Origin: Bin125 sp026705025
Lineage (GTDB): Bacteria; Chloroflexota; Dehalococcoidia; Bin125
DNA: 64,000 nucleotides
Direction: 5' to 3'
NCBI GenBank assembly: GCA_026705025.1
Contig: JAPPBN010000045.1
Location: forward strand, 227,600-291,599
In this document: positions 51,188 through 59,873 of the stretch, in pieces
How the letters are laid out: each line of letters begins with the position of its first letter
Numbering within the stretch: position 1 is the stretch's first letter
Position numbers and translations under genes: made by a program
Notes under the pieces: generated by a model
Database searches by the model: none
What the model was told of the DNA's origin: nothing
What the model saw: the letters and a program-made list of their open reading frames with translations, nothing else

Positions 51188-52513
51188 TCAGTCCGCTGCA
51201 GCCTCCGCGGTCTGCGCGCTGAAGGTCTTGGCGCCGGCTCGCTCGACACGAATGTCAAGGTGTCTGAGACCGCGGAGGACAATGTTGGGCTTGTACTCCG
51301 GCGTCCGCGTCCCGAGTTGAATGTCGCCGAACCGCTCCAGCAGCGCCTCGAACGCGATCTTGCCTTCGAGTCGGGCCAGCGGGGCGCCGAGACAATGGTG
51401 GATGCCGCGTCCGAAGGAGATGTTGCCCGCATCTTCGCGAGTGATGTCCAGCATCTCCGGGTCGCTGAACTCCTCGGGGTCGCGGTTGGCGCCGCCGATC
51501 AGCAGTGAGATAGCCCTCCCCGGCTTGAGGCGATGGCGGTCCATCTCAAACTCGTCCAACGTGGTTCTGCCGTCCACCTGTACCGGCGAGTCGTAGCGCA
51601 GCAGCTCCTCGATTGCGTTGTCAATCAGTTCCGGTTGCCGACGCAGCAGCTCGAGTTGTTCGGGATGCTCCAGCAGCGCCTTGAGGCCATTGCCGATCAG
51701 GTTGGTCGTCGTCTCGTTGCCGGCGACAAGCAACAGCCGCAACGTGACGATCATCTCGTCCTCGGTCAGCTTGTCGCCTTCCTCCTCGGCCTCAATCAGG
51801 CGGGACACCAGGTCGTCCTGTGGATGTTCACGATGTTCGGAGACGATGCCTCTGAAGTAATCGTCGAAGAGCTGTCCCGTTTCGAAGACGACGGACAGTT
51901 CGTCGGTCGTGAGGTTGGGCTCCAACACGCGGGCGAACTTGTCGGACCACTCCTTGAACTGCTGTCGGTCTTCTGTGGGCACGCCGATCATTTCCGCGAT
52001 CACAACAGTTGGCAGGAGCGAAGCCAGATTGGCCATCAGGTCGAATTCGTCCTGGCCGTCGACCTCATCGAGCAATGCGTGCGCGGTTTCGCGGATATGG
52101 TCTTCCATCTTGGCGACCTGGCGCGGCGTGAATGCACGGCTGACCAGGCCGCGCAGGCGGGTGTGGTCGGGCGGATCGAGCGAGAGCATCGAGGGTTGCA
52201 GTTCGTTTTCGATCTGTTCGCCGATGTTGCGGCGGTTTCGCGTCCCCACAGGTCCGCGACTGTTGGAAAACACTTTGTAGTTGCGCAACACGGCATCAAC
52301 ATCGTCGTACTTGGATACAACCAGAGCGCCAGTGAGCGGGCTGGGGTGGAATGGGTCGCGTTCGCGCAGTTCCTTGTAGGTCGGGTACGGATTGGCGATG
52401 AACTTCGGATCCAGCGGGTACCAGACCACGCCGGACTGGTACCTCTCCTGAGCCAGCCTGGCCTTGATGTACAGCGGGGCGATTGCCGATCGGAGCGCGG
52501 TAGCGAGTGACAT
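51188..52513 (-). CDS. Cytochrome P450
   Basis: Heme monooxygenase with unknown substrate. The 441-residue soluble protein shows the full P450 set: the C-helix Arg/His segment (DPPDHTRLRGLVSRAFTP), the I-helix LRLLLVAGNETTTNLIGNGL, the ExxR motif (EELLRYDSP), and the heme-binding loop ISFGRGIHHCLGAPLARLE with the Cys ligand. This is the class I bacterial type (CYP105/107/125-like), which needs a separate ferredoxin and reductase; none is adjacent. The start is ATG at 52511-52513. It follows moeA by 32 bases on the same strand. Confidence 0.95.
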   Translation of the reverse strand: MSLATALRSAIAPLYIKARLAQERYQSGVVWYPLDPKFIANPYPTYKELRERDPFHPSPLTGALVVSKYDDVDAVLRNYKVFSNSRGPVGTRNRRNIGEQIENELQPSMLSLDPPDHTRLRGLVSRAFTPRQVAKMEDHIRETAHALLDEVDGQDEFDLMANLASLLPTVVIAEMIGVPTEDRQQFKEWSDKFARVLEPNLTTDELSVVFETGQLFDDYFRGIVSEHREHPQDDLVSRLIEAEEEGDKLTEDEMIVTLRLLLVAGNETTTNLIGNGLKALLEHPEQLELLRRQPELIDNAIEELLRYDSPVQVDGRTTLDEFEMDRHRLKPGRAISLLIGGANRDPEEFSDPEMLDITREDAGNISFGRGIHHCLGAPLARLEGKIAFEALLERFGDIQLGTRTPEYKPNIVLRGLRHLDIRVERAGAKTFSAQTAEAAAD

Positions 52514-52545
52514 GTTTGGCTCGATTCGTTGTTGACCGGCCCGCT

Positions 52546-53871
52546 TCAGTCGAGCGGATGATCCCAGTCGACCATGATCACATCGCACTCTTCACCGGCG
52601 CGAATGCGTTCGCGGTCCTCTGGGCAGACAGCGTATCCGTTAGCAAGCGCCATCGACGTCAGCACGCCGCTGCCCTGGGGACCAGTCAGGCGAGCGTGCC
52701 AGGTGCCGTCGTTGTCCTGGTTCAACGTCGCGCGAGCGTAGACGCGCCGCCAATCGGTGTTGACGATGTCGTCGTCGGCGATGGCCCGCAGGATCGGGCG
52801 AGGTTGAGGTTGACGGCCCATCATCTGATAAATCGCGAGGCGTCCGAACAGTTCGAAGGCGAGTAGGGAAGAGACAGGATTGCCGGGCAGCCCGATGTGT
52901 GGCACGCGACGTCCTTGCGGCGCTTCGAACTCGCCAAACGCGAGCGGTTTCCCCGGTTTCATTTTGACCGTCCAGAAGTCGATCGCGCCTTCGCGGGCAA
53001 GGACCTCCTTGACCACGTCGAAATCACCACGAGACACGCCCGCCGATGTGATCACGAGGTCGCAAGTCTCCAGGGCCTCGTTGATCCTGGCGGTCAACGC
53101 GGGAATCGTGTCCTGTGCGATGCCGAATCGCTGCGGTACTCCGCCGTACTGGGTCACCAGGGCGCTCAGGCCGTAGGAGTTCGAGTCGTAAATTTTGCCA
53201 GGGGCGGGTGCATCTCCGGGTGACAGCAGTTCGTCTCCTGTTGAGAGAATGGCCACGCGCGGGCGCCGAATCACGTCGACACTCGCCACGCCGAGCGAGG
53301 CAAGCACCGCGACCTCGGGTCCGCGCAACACCGTCCCGGCGTCGAGCACTTGCTGTCCGTGCCGGACGTCCTCTCCGCGACGGCGAATATTGTTCCCTGG
53401 GCCAGCGGCCTTGAGGATGCCGACGTCATTGATTGTCTCGTGTTCCTGACCAGGGGCGCGCAAGCCGTATTCGTCGGTCTCTTCGAACGGGACGATGGTG
53501 TCGGCGCCGTCTGGCATCGGCGCGCCGGTCATGATCCGTACCGCCTGGCCGGCGCCGACCTCGCCGTTGTAGAGATAACCGGCTGCCAGTTCTCCGATCA
53601 CTTGCAGGTGGACCGGATTCGATTCCGTCGCGCCGTCCGTGCTCCTCGATTGCACGGCGTAGCCGTCCATCGCCGTATTGTCGTGCGGCGGAATGTCGAA
53701 TGGAGCGGTGATGTCGGTCGCGAGGACCTGGCCGACCGCGTCGTCGATCGCGCGAGCTTCTGACGGCAGGCGCGGGCAAAAGGACAAGATGCGATCGACA
53801 GCGTCCTCAACGGGGAGCATGTCGACTGGTGGTTCGGTCGAGCGTGTGACCGGCGTTTGGTGGGAGGACAT
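52546..53871 (-). CDS. moeA: Molybdopterin molybdenumtransferase
   Basis: Inserts molybdenum into adenylylated molybdopterin. The 441-residue protein has MoeA blocks in order: DIPPHDNTAMDGYAVQS, RIMTGAPMPDGADTIVPFEET, VGILKAAGPGNNIRRRGEDVRHGQQVL, the MoCF domain VAILSTGDELLSPGDAPAPGKIYDSNSYGLSALV, and LVITSAGVSRGDFDVVKEVL...KMKPGKPLAFGEF...HIGLPGNPVSSLLAFELF. The other moa/mob genes are elsewhere. The start is ATG at 53871. Confidence 0.96.
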   Translation of the reverse strand: MSSHQTPVTRSTEPPVDMLPVEDAVDRILSFCPRLPSEARAIDDAVGQVLATDITAPFDIPPHDNTAMDGYAVQSRSTDGATESNPVHLQVIGELAAGYLYNGEVGAGQAVRIMTGAPMPDGADTIVPFEETDEYGLRAPGQEHETINDVGILKAAGPGNNIRRRGEDVRHGQQVLDAGTVLRGPEVAVLASLGVASVDVIRRPRVAILSTGDELLSPGDAPAPGKIYDSNSYGLSALVTQYGGVPQRFGIAQDTIPALTARINEALETCDLVITSAGVSRGDFDVVKEVLAREGAIDFWTVKMKPGKPLAFGEFEAPQGRRVPHIGLPGNPVSSLLAFELFGRLAIYQMMGRQPQPRPILRAIADDDIVNTDWRRVYARATLNQDNDGTWHARLTGPQGSGVLTSMALANGYAVCPEDRERIRAGEECDVIMVDWDHPLD

Positions 53872-53891
53872 GGGAACAGTCCCGTCCAGGC

Positions 53892-54140
53892 TCAGACCTG
53901 AATGGTCAGGCAGGTTGTCGTGCGCTTGACTCCGGCAACGGTCTGGATCGAATCGGTGATGCAGCTGCCGAGTTGTTCGAGGTTCTCAGCTTCGACCAGG
54001 CAGATCACGTCAAATGGCCCGGTGACAAGTTCGACGGTCTTGATTTCACCGTCGCTGTGGGTGATTTCTCCAAGCGAAAGCGCCACCTGCTTGGCAGTGC
54101 CAACTTCTGTCTCAATCAGGATGTAGCTCTTCACTGCCAT
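53892..54140 (-). CDS. Stand-alone Lrp/AsnC-type ligand-binding (RAM) domain protein
   Basis: 82-residue alpha/beta sandwich equal to the effector-binding half of Lrp/AsnC regulators, without the DNA-binding half. The pattern KSYILIETEVGTAKQVALSLGEI...VELVTGPFDVICLVEAENLEQLGSCITDSIQTVAGVKRTTTCLTIQ is characteristic. Such proteins bind amino acids or partner with full-length Lrp proteins. GGAG lies seven bases before the ATG at 54140. It is the first gene of a minus-strand group with moeA and P450 and is divergent from pheS. Confidence 0.88.
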   Translation of the reverse strand: MAVKSYILIETEVGTAKQVALSLGEITHSDGEIKTVELVTGPFDVICLVEAENLEQLGSCITDSIQTVAGVKRTTTCLTIQV

Positions 54141-54287
54141 GTCTGAACTCCAGGAATGGGCGCAAGGCGTCGCGCCAACGGCGCTGGGCCAAGTTTACTA
54201 TCCACGCGATTGCGCCAGTTCTGGAATTGTCGGGCGACGGGTACGATACGTGTTGTATGCCCGAAGATGTAGCAATGGAACGCGGTC

Positions 54288-55295
54288 GTGGTTGATCTGG
54301 CGGCGCTGGAGGCGGAAGCGCGCGAGTCGCTCGCCGAGGCCGGCGACGAAGCGGGTCTGGAATCCTGGCGAATCGACTGGCTTGGGCGGAGGGGCCGCCT
54401 GACAAGCGTTCTCCGGGGCGTGAGGGATCTCCCAGCCGATGAGCGTCCGGCGGTTGGCGCCGGAGCGAATCGACTGAAGAGTGTCCTGGAAGAGGCGGTC
54501 ACCGCGCGACAACTTGAGCTCTTGGCAGCTGTCTCCGACGGACCTGCGTTGGATGTCTCCTTGCCCGGGCGTCGACCACCACTCGGTTCGCTGCACCCGA
54601 TCACTCTGACCAGACGAATGATGGAGCGGACCTTTCGCGACATGGGATTCGACGTGGTCGAGGGTCCTGACGTCGAGCTGGAGGAATACAACTTCGACCG
54701 CCTGCGGATCCCGGCCGGGCATCCGGCTCGAGATATGTGGGACACAATCTGGGTCGCTGATGACGGCAGCGGCGGACCTCGGCAGCTCCTGAGGACGCAC
54801 ACCTCTCCGATGCAGATTCGCTACCTCGAGCGTCGCCAGCCGCCGATCCGCGTGATCGTTCCCGGTACCTGTTACCGCTACGAGGCAACCGACGCCACGC
54901 ATGAATGGATGCTGACCCAGATCGAAGGGCTGGTGATTGACGAAGACCTGTCCTTTGCCCACCTCAAGGGCACCCTGGAAGCGTTTGTCCGCCGCGTCTT
55001 CGGTCCTGACATTGAGACGCGCTTCCGCTGCGATTACTTCCCCTTCGTCGAGCCCGGCGCGGAACTTGGTGTTCGCTGGCAGGGTGATTGGTTGGAAGTG
55101 CTCGGCTGCGGCATGGTCCATCCGGAGATCATCGCCGACGCCGGACTCGACCCTGATCGATTCACCGGCTTCGCATTTGGCATGGGCGTCGAACGGGTCG
55201 CCATGCTCCGATACGGCGTCCGCGATATCCGTCACTTCTACCGCAACGACGTGCGCTTCCTGCGTGAGTTCGACCAATTTCGGGGAACCTCCTGA
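54288..55295 (+). CDS. pheS: Phenylalanyl-tRNA synthetase alpha subunit
   Basis: Catalytic subunit of the (alpha-beta)2 enzyme. The 335-residue protein has an N-terminal coiled coil (residues 1-85), motif 2 (VIVPGTCYRYEATDATHEWMLTQIEGLVID) and motif 3 (GCGMVHPEIIADAGLDPDRFTGFAFGMGVERVAMLRYGVRDIRHFYRNDVRFL). I use the GTG at 54288. A short ATG frame (54257-54295) overlaps this start but contains no Phe codons, so it is not an attenuation leader. The stop shares one base with the pheT ATG. Confidence 0.95.
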   Translation: MVDLAALEAEARESLAEAGDEAGLESWRIDWLGRRGRLTSVLRGVRDLPADERPAVGAGANRLKSVLEEAVTARQLELLAAVSDGPALDVSLPGRRPPLGSLHPITLTRRMMERTFRDMGFDVVEGPDVELEEYNFDRLRIPAGHPARDMWDTIWVADDGSGGPRQLLRTHTSPMQIRYLERRQPPIRVIVPGTCYRYEATDATHEWMLTQIEGLVIDEDLSFAHLKGTLEAFVRRVFGPDIETRFRCDYFPFVEPGAELGVRWQGDWLEVLGCGMVHPEIIADAGLDPDRFTGFAFGMGVERVAMLRYGVRDIRHFYRNDVRFLREFDQFRGTS

Positions 55296-57706
55296 TGGAT
55301 GTCCCGCTCAAGTGGCTTGCCCGCTACGTCGACTGGAACCTGTCGGTCGAGGAACTGGCTCATCGCCTGAGTATGGCCGGAGCGGAGGTCGAATCGATTC
55401 GCCGCAGCGGCGCAGATTGGGATCAGGTTGTCGTGGCTCGGGTGGCAGCGGTCGAGCAACATCCCAATGCGGATCGGCTGCGACTCGCCACCGTCGACTT
55501 CGGCTCGGACGAGCCGCTCCAGGTCGTTTGCGGCGCACCCAATCTCGCTCCGGGGCAGACAGTCGCTTTCGCCCAGGTCGGCGCGCAACTCCTCGACCCC
55601 AAAACGCGCGAGTTGCGGAAGCTACGCAAGGGCAAGATTCGGGGCGTGACCTCGCTGGGCATGGTGTGCTCGGAACGGGAACTCGGACTCTCGGATGAAC
55701 ACGAGGGCATCCTCGAATTGGACACTGAGGCGGAGCTCGGCACGCCGCTCGCCGATGTGCTGGGCGATGTCGTCCTGGACATCAAGCCGACGCCCAATCG
55801 ACCCGATCACTTCTCGATCCTCGGCATTGCCAGGGAAATCGCCGCGTTGACCAACGGCACGGTGCGTGAACCATCGGCGAGCTACGCAGAATCCGAGACC
55901 ACTGCCAATCAACGAACGAGCGTCGAGATCGAAGACGCGGAAGGATGCCCGCGGTACACGGCCATCGTGATTGACGGCGTCACGGTTGGACCGTCGCCGC
56001 AATGGATGCAGGACGCCCTCACATCCGCTGGCATGCGGCCGATCAACAACATCGTCGATGTCACCAACTACGTGATGCTCGAGTGGGGACAGCCGTTGCA
56101 CGCGTTCGACTACGAGATCTTGCGCGAGCACCGAATTGTGGTCCGTCGCGCTCACCCCGATGAGCACCTGCAGTTGCTGGATGGCTCGGAGCTCAAGCTG
56201 GAGCCGGACGACCTCGTCATTGCCGACGCCGAGCGGGCGGTGGCACTGGCCGGGATCATGGGTGGGGCAGAGTCGGAAATCTCCGACAGGACGACGACGA
56301 TCCTGCTGGAGACGGCCAACTTCCAGGAAGCGTCAATCCGCCGCAGCAGCTCCCGACACACCGAAAGCGGTACCGAGGCCAGTCGTCGGTTCGAGAAGTC
56401 ACTGAATCCCGAGCTGGCGGAACTGGCCGCTCGACGCGCGGCGGCTCTCATCGTTGAAACTGCCGGCGGGAGCGCCTGCCGCGGGATCGTCGATACGTAT
56501 CCGGGCAGGACGCACCAGCCGCAAGTGGTCGTGACGCAACGCCGGATCGAACAGATTCTTGGGATTCAACCCAGCGTTGAAGCAGTTCGCGGTTTGCTGT
56601 CAGCATTGGGGATCTCCAATCGTTGGCTGCCGCCGGATCGCTACGCAGTGAGTTGTCCCCCCTGGCGCTCCGACATCGCTGTGGCTGATGATGTCGTCGA
56701 GGAAATCGGCCGGATCATCGGCTACGACAATCTCCCGTCGGACCCACTCCCTGGCGGCGTGCCGGATCCGGACATCGATCCCGAACGGGTGCTTGGAGAA
56801 CGTATCCGCGATGTCCTGACCAGCCTGGGGCTGCGCGAAATCATCACCTACGTCACAGTGGGCGAGGACGAAATCACCGCAACAGCGGCCGAATCTGGAA
56901 GCGCGCCTGAGTCGATACGACTGCAAAACCCGATGAACGCGGCCCGCGAACGGATGCGCAGCAGTCTGAGACCGTGGGGACTGCGGACATTCGCACTGAA
57001 CCAGCGTGAGGCGCGGGGCGGTCTGGGTCTCTATGAAGTCGGCAAGACATTCAGCCCCAGGTCAGGACGACTGCCGCTCGAAGAACGTGTAGCGCTTGCT
57101 CTGCTTGGCGGCGAGACAGCCAGCACAGTGCATGGCGGGACGGAACGCGAACTGGATTTCTTCGACGCCAAGGGCATCCTCGAGCAACTTGGCGCCGGAC
57201 TCGGAGTGGAATTCCAGTTGAGCGCCGATGCGCAGGACGCCGCGCTGGTCACCGGCCAGTCGGCGACCGTCAATGTCAACGGCAAGCGGGTGGGGGTGCT
57301 GGGCATGGTTAGCCCAAACGTCGCCGCACGATTCGATGTCGAGGGAGACATCTTTGCATTGGAACTGTCGATTGGAAGTCTGGCGGCGCTGATGCGCGAA
57401 GAGGTGACGGTGTCGTCGCCCTCGGTTTATCCCGCTGCAGTTGAGGATTTGGCGTTGATCGTCGACTCGTCGACTCCTGCAGGCGATCTTGCCTCGGCAA
57501 TCGCAGGCAACGGGCTCGTGGAAGCGGTGGAGCTGTTTGACATTTACAGCGGTGATCAGATTCCCGTCGGATCGAAGTCGCTTGCCTTTCGGGTGTACTA
57601 CCGCTCTCCGGATCGGACGCTGACCGACCGCGATGTCGAGAAGGCGCGGCGGGGGATTGTGCGGCGGCTGGAGTCCCAGTTCAGCGCCGTCCTTCGCGAC
57701 TCCTAG
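55295..57706 (+). CDS. pheT: Phenylalanyl-tRNA synthetase beta subunit
   Basis: Partner of PheS, involved in tRNA binding and editing. The 803-residue protein has an N-terminal tRNA-binding OB domain (about 40-150: VVVARVAAVEQHPNADRLRLATVDFG...KIRGVTSLGMVCSERELGL). The B3/B4 editing region follows (PRYTAIVIDGVTV...MRPINNIVDVTNYVMLEWGQPLHAFDY), then B5 (VVVTQRRIEQILGI...), the inactive synthetase-like core, and the C-terminal ferredoxin-fold anticodon-binding domain (SVYPAAVEDLALIVDSSTPAGDLASAI...SLAFRVYYRSPDRTLTDRDV). Length is normal. Confidence 0.97.
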   Translation: MDVPLKWLARYVDWNLSVEELAHRLSMAGAEVESIRRSGADWDQVVVARVAAVEQHPNADRLRLATVDFGSDEPLQVVCGAPNLAPGQTVAFAQVGAQLLDPKTRELRKLRKGKIRGVTSLGMVCSERELGLSDEHEGILELDTEAELGTPLADVLGDVVLDIKPTPNRPDHFSILGIAREIAALTNGTVREPSASYAESETTANQRTSVEIEDAEGCPRYTAIVIDGVTVGPSPQWMQDALTSAGMRPINNIVDVTNYVMLEWGQPLHAFDYEILREHRIVVRRAHPDEHLQLLDGSELKLEPDDLVIADAERAVALAGIMGGAESEISDRTTTILLETANFQEASIRRSSSRHTESGTEASRRFEKSLNPELAELAARRAAALIVETAGGSACRGIVDTYPGRTHQPQVVVTQRRIEQILGIQPSVEAVRGLLSALGISNRWLPPDRYAVSCPPWRSDIAVADDVVEEIGRIIGYDNLPSDPLPGGVPDPDIDPERVLGERIRDVLTSLGLREIITYVTVGEDEITATAAESGSAPESIRLQNPMNAARERMRSSLRPWGLRTFALNQREARGGLGLYEVGKTFSPRSGRLPLEERVALALLGGETASTVHGGTERELDFFDAKGILEQLGAGLGVEFQLSADAQDAALVTGQSATVNVNGKRVGVLGMVSPNVAARFDVEGDIFALELSIGSLAALMREEVTVSSPSVYPAAVEDLALIVDSSTPAGDLASAIAGNGLVEAVELFDIYSGDQIPVGSKSLAFRVYYRSPDRTLTDRDVEKARRGIVRRLESQFSAVLRDS

Positions 57707-57767
57707 TTCCAGATCTCGACAGTGTTGACTGGTTGTCTGATTTCGGCGCTTACGTCGATCTGATGGG

Positions 57768-57794
57768 TTGGCACTCTTTCCATGAGAGTGCCAG
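57768..57794 (+). promoter_or_regulatory. CIRCE-like operator (HrcA binding site)
   Basis: TTGGCACTC (57768-57776), nine bases, then GAGTGCCAG (57786-57794). The heat-shock operator CIRCE is TTAGCACTC-N9-GAGTGCTAA. Here the arm length and the nine-base spacer are exact, 15 of 18 arm bases match, and the A-to-G and T-to-C changes at the third pair keep the symmetry. It lies 38 bases before the ATG of the next gene. A TTGACT at 57725-57730 could be a -35 box, but no clear -10 follows. Confidence 0.75.
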
Positions 57795-57832
57795 AATTGG
57801 GTGCAAGGAAGAATGTCACGGAAGGACCGAAC

Positions 57833-58348
57833 ATGACCTACGTGCATCCGAACCTCTCCGAGCACTACGGGAGCGCCTTCGATCTGGGAGATCTGACGCA
57901 CCGGCTGAATGATGCCGGCGACCATGTGGAGCTCGGTGCAGCGCTGTACGACGCTACCGCGCTGCCTCCGATCGAGCTGCGCCGCGTGCTGCGCGCGCTG
58001 GCTCGTCGCGAAGGGGCAGCGTCAGTAGATTGGGCCCATGAACTCATCGCTCGACGACTTCGCGCCTACTTGCGGCTCGATGTTGAGGAAGCTCGGATCG
58101 CCGCGCGCGCATTCGTCGACGCGCATATCGATTTGCCGGACGGCTGGGCCGAGCGCAATCGCGAGATTGAGTTCGACGTGATCAAGAACGCGCTGCATCT
58201 GCGTGAGTTCTCGGCGCTAACCGAGATTCTGCCCTGGCTTCGCGACCGCGACGCCGCAGACTGGTTGCTTCAACACGTGCCCGAAGGTAACGACTCGGAG
58301 ATCATCGCCGACGCCAGCGGCGCTCCCGCCCTGGCTTCCGAGGCCTGA
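57833..58348 (+). CDS. Hypothetical protein under a CIRCE-like operator
   Basis: Unrecognised 171-residue, probably all-helical, acidic cytoplasmic protein; no signal peptide, membrane segment or Cys. Residues 38-80 (LGAALYDATALPPIELRRVLRALARREGAASVDWAHELI) and 85-140 are amphipathic helices, and the C-terminal 20 residues are Ala/Ser-rich. It is not a small heat-shock protein or a known chaperone. I start it at the ATG at 57833, seven bases after GGAAGG. A longer frame beginning at 57782 would overlap the operator. The upstream CIRCE-like repeat suggests heat-shock control. It ends before a strong hairpin. Confidence 0.8.
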   Translation: MTYVHPNLSEHYGSAFDLGDLTHRLNDAGDHVELGAALYDATALPPIELRRVLRALARREGAASVDWAHELIARRLRAYLRLDVEEARIAARAFVDAHIDLPDGWAERNREIEFDVIKNALHLREFSALTEILPWLRDRDAADWLLQHVPEGNDSEIIADASGAPALASEA

Positions 58349-58372
58349 ACGTCGAACCGTTTTCGCAAAGTG

Positions 58373-58417
58373 CAACGCCCGGCATGCTCGACAACGAGCG
58401 AAGCCGGGCGTTGTTGT
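58373..58417. terminator. Strong hairpin between convergent genes, probable terminator
   Basis: CAACGCCCGGC (58373-58383) pairs perfectly with GCCGGGCGTTG (58403-58413). Inside it GCTCG-ACAA-CGAGC forms a second stem. The plus strand continues TTGTGT, a short T-rich stretch. It separates the hypothetical gene (plus) from rplT (minus) and could stop both transcripts. Confidence 0.7.
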
Positions 58418-58438
58418 GTCTGGTGAACCAGGGTCTGG

Positions 58439-58795
58439 TCAGGCGGCTTTTGCCTGGGCTTGGTCAACGACCGAGCTGAACCCGGCCGGGTCGTGCAGGG
58501 CCATTTCGGCCAGGACCTTGCGGTCAATCTCGATGCCGGCCTGCTTGAGGTCGTGAATCAGCCGGCTATACGTTGTGCCGTTCAATCGTGCCGCTGCATT
58601 GATCCGCTGGATCCAAAGTCGCCGCATGTCACCCTTACGCTCGCGACGGTGGGCGTAGGCGTACGACAGGGCGTGCAGACGCGATTCAGAGGCGCGGCGG
58701 TAGAGGCGATTGCGTACGCCGTGGTGCCCCTTGGTCTGCTTGAGGACTTTCTTGTGCCGGCGACGTTCGCGCGGGCCGCCCTTGACTCGTGGCAT
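58439..58795 (-). CDS. rplT: Ribosomal protein L20
   Basis: Large-subunit protein needed early in 50S assembly. The 118-residue basic protein matches the family throughout: MPRVKGGPRERRRHKKVLKQTKGHHGVRNRLYRRASESRLHALSYAYAHRRERKGDMRRLWIQRINAAARLNGTTYSRLIHDLKQAGIEIDRKVLAEMA. It ends the infC-rpmI-rplT cluster and faces a bidirectional hairpin. Confidence 0.98.
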   Translation of the reverse strand: MPRVKGGPRERRRHKKVLKQTKGHHGVRNRLYRRASESRLHALSYAYAHRRERKGDMRRLWIQRINAAARLNGTTYSRLIHDLKQAGIEIDRKVLAEMALHDPAGFSSVVDQAQAKAA

Positions 58796-58821
58796 GGTTC
58801 AGGTTCCTGTTCTGGTCCCGG

Positions 58822-59028
58822 TTAGGGGGAGCCGTACGGCAGCAGTTTCTTGACGCGCTTCTGGTTGCCGACGTTCTTGACCTCATGCATTCGGCCCTGA
58901 GCTCGCAGCGTGCGCTTGTTCTTCTTCTGTTTGTTGTGGCCGCGATAGCCCTTCATCCGCAGGACCTTGCCTGTTCTGGTGATGCGGAATCGCTTGGCCG
59001 CGCCCTTATGGGTCTTCATCTTCGGCAT
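58822..59028 (-). CDS. rpmI: Ribosomal protein L35
   Basis: Small basic large-subunit protein. The 68 residues MPKMKTHKGAAKRFRITRTGKVLRMKGYRGHNKQKKNKRTLRAQGRMHEVKN...VKKLLPYG fit the family. The start is ATG at 59026-59028; seven codons upstream are not part of the family. It lies between infC and rplT in the standard order. Confidence 0.97.
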   Translation of the reverse strand: MPKMKTHKGAAKRFRITRTGKVLRMKGYRGHNKQKKNKRTLRAQGRMHEVKNVGNQKRVKKLLPYGSP

Positions 59029-59159
59029 CGCTGAGTGTCTCCAAGACAACCGCGCAGCGACGAGCCACTGACGCGTTTCTCCAGCTTAGGAGCTAACCAC
59101 GGAGTGTCCAATCGGCCCCGATACAGATTCGGAGCCGGGCCGTGACGGATGAGGCAGCG

Positions 59160-59795
59160 TTAACCGGCGGCTTCGCTTGCTTCCGTCGACGCCGCAGCCC
59201 TGGCATCGGCCATAGCTTTCGCTTTGGCCTTGTCCTCGGCCACGATGACCGACATGAAGCGGCCCTCGGTGGAAATCGGCTTCTCGATCACGGTCGGAAC
59301 CTCGTTCTGCTCGAGCGTCTCGAGCATCTCGTAGATCCGTTCCTGGCCAATGTCTCGGTGCGTGATTTCACGACCGCGGAACATGATTGAGATTTTGACC
59401 TTGTCGCCATTGCGCAGCAGGCGCGCTGCGGTTCGGGCCTTGGCCTCCATGTCGTGTTTGCCGATGTTCGGCCGCATCTTGACCTGGTGCAGGGATGCGC
59501 CCTTTTGCCGGCGCCTTCCTTCGCGCTCCCGCTTGGACTGCTCGTACTTGAAGCGCCCGTAGTCGAGCATCTTCGCCACTGGCGGCCGAGCATTGGGCGC
59601 GACCTCAACCAGATCCAGACCCTGGGCCCGCGCCAGGTCGAGCGCCTGGAATGTCGGCATAATGCCGAGCTGTTCGCCTTCGGCGCCAATCACGCGGACT
59701 TCGCGGATGCGAATCGCTTCGTTGACGCGTTGTTCTCGTTGTTCTCGTTGATCCTTGACGGCCAGAGGAACGCTCCTTCGTTGTGTCTTCAGCAT
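59160..59795 (-). CDS. infC: Translation initiation factor IF-3
   Basis: Keeps ribosomal subunits apart and checks the start codon. The 211-residue protein has the N-terminal domain (VNEAIRIREVRVIGAEGEQLGIMPTFQALDLARAQGLDLVEVAPNARPPVAKMLDYGRFKYEQSKR), a basic linker, and the C-terminal domain (IGKHDMEAKARTAARLLRNGDKVKISIMFRGREITHRDIG). I use the ATG at 59793-59795; a TTG at 59861 would add 22 residues. A 9-base direct repeat near 59735 encodes REQREQ just before the conserved part. The Ala-rich C-terminal tail (DARAAASTEASEAAG) is an extension. Confidence 0.96.
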   Translation of the reverse strand: MLKTQRRSVPLAVKDQREQREQRVNEAIRIREVRVIGAEGEQLGIMPTFQALDLARAQGLDLVEVAPNARPPVAKMLDYGRFKYEQSKREREGRRRQKGASLHQVKMRPNIGKHDMEAKARTAARLLRNGDKVKISIMFRGREITHRDIGQERIYEMLETLEQNEVPTVIEKPISTEGRFMSVIVAEDKAKAKAMADARAAASTEASEAAG

Positions 59796-59873
59796 TGCTG
59801 CTGTTCCGTTAGCGCCGATACTAGGCGCGCCAACGCGCGGTTTCAAACTCTCGCGCCGCAATCGTGGGACCAG

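Noticed and set aside
54257..54295. Short ATG frame overlapping the pheS start, considered as a leader peptide
   Set aside because: It contains no phenylalanine codons and no downstream terminator/antiterminator pair, so it is not a pheST attenuator.
59725..59755. Nine-base direct repeat
   Set aside because: It is within infC and encodes the REQREQ segment; coding repeat.
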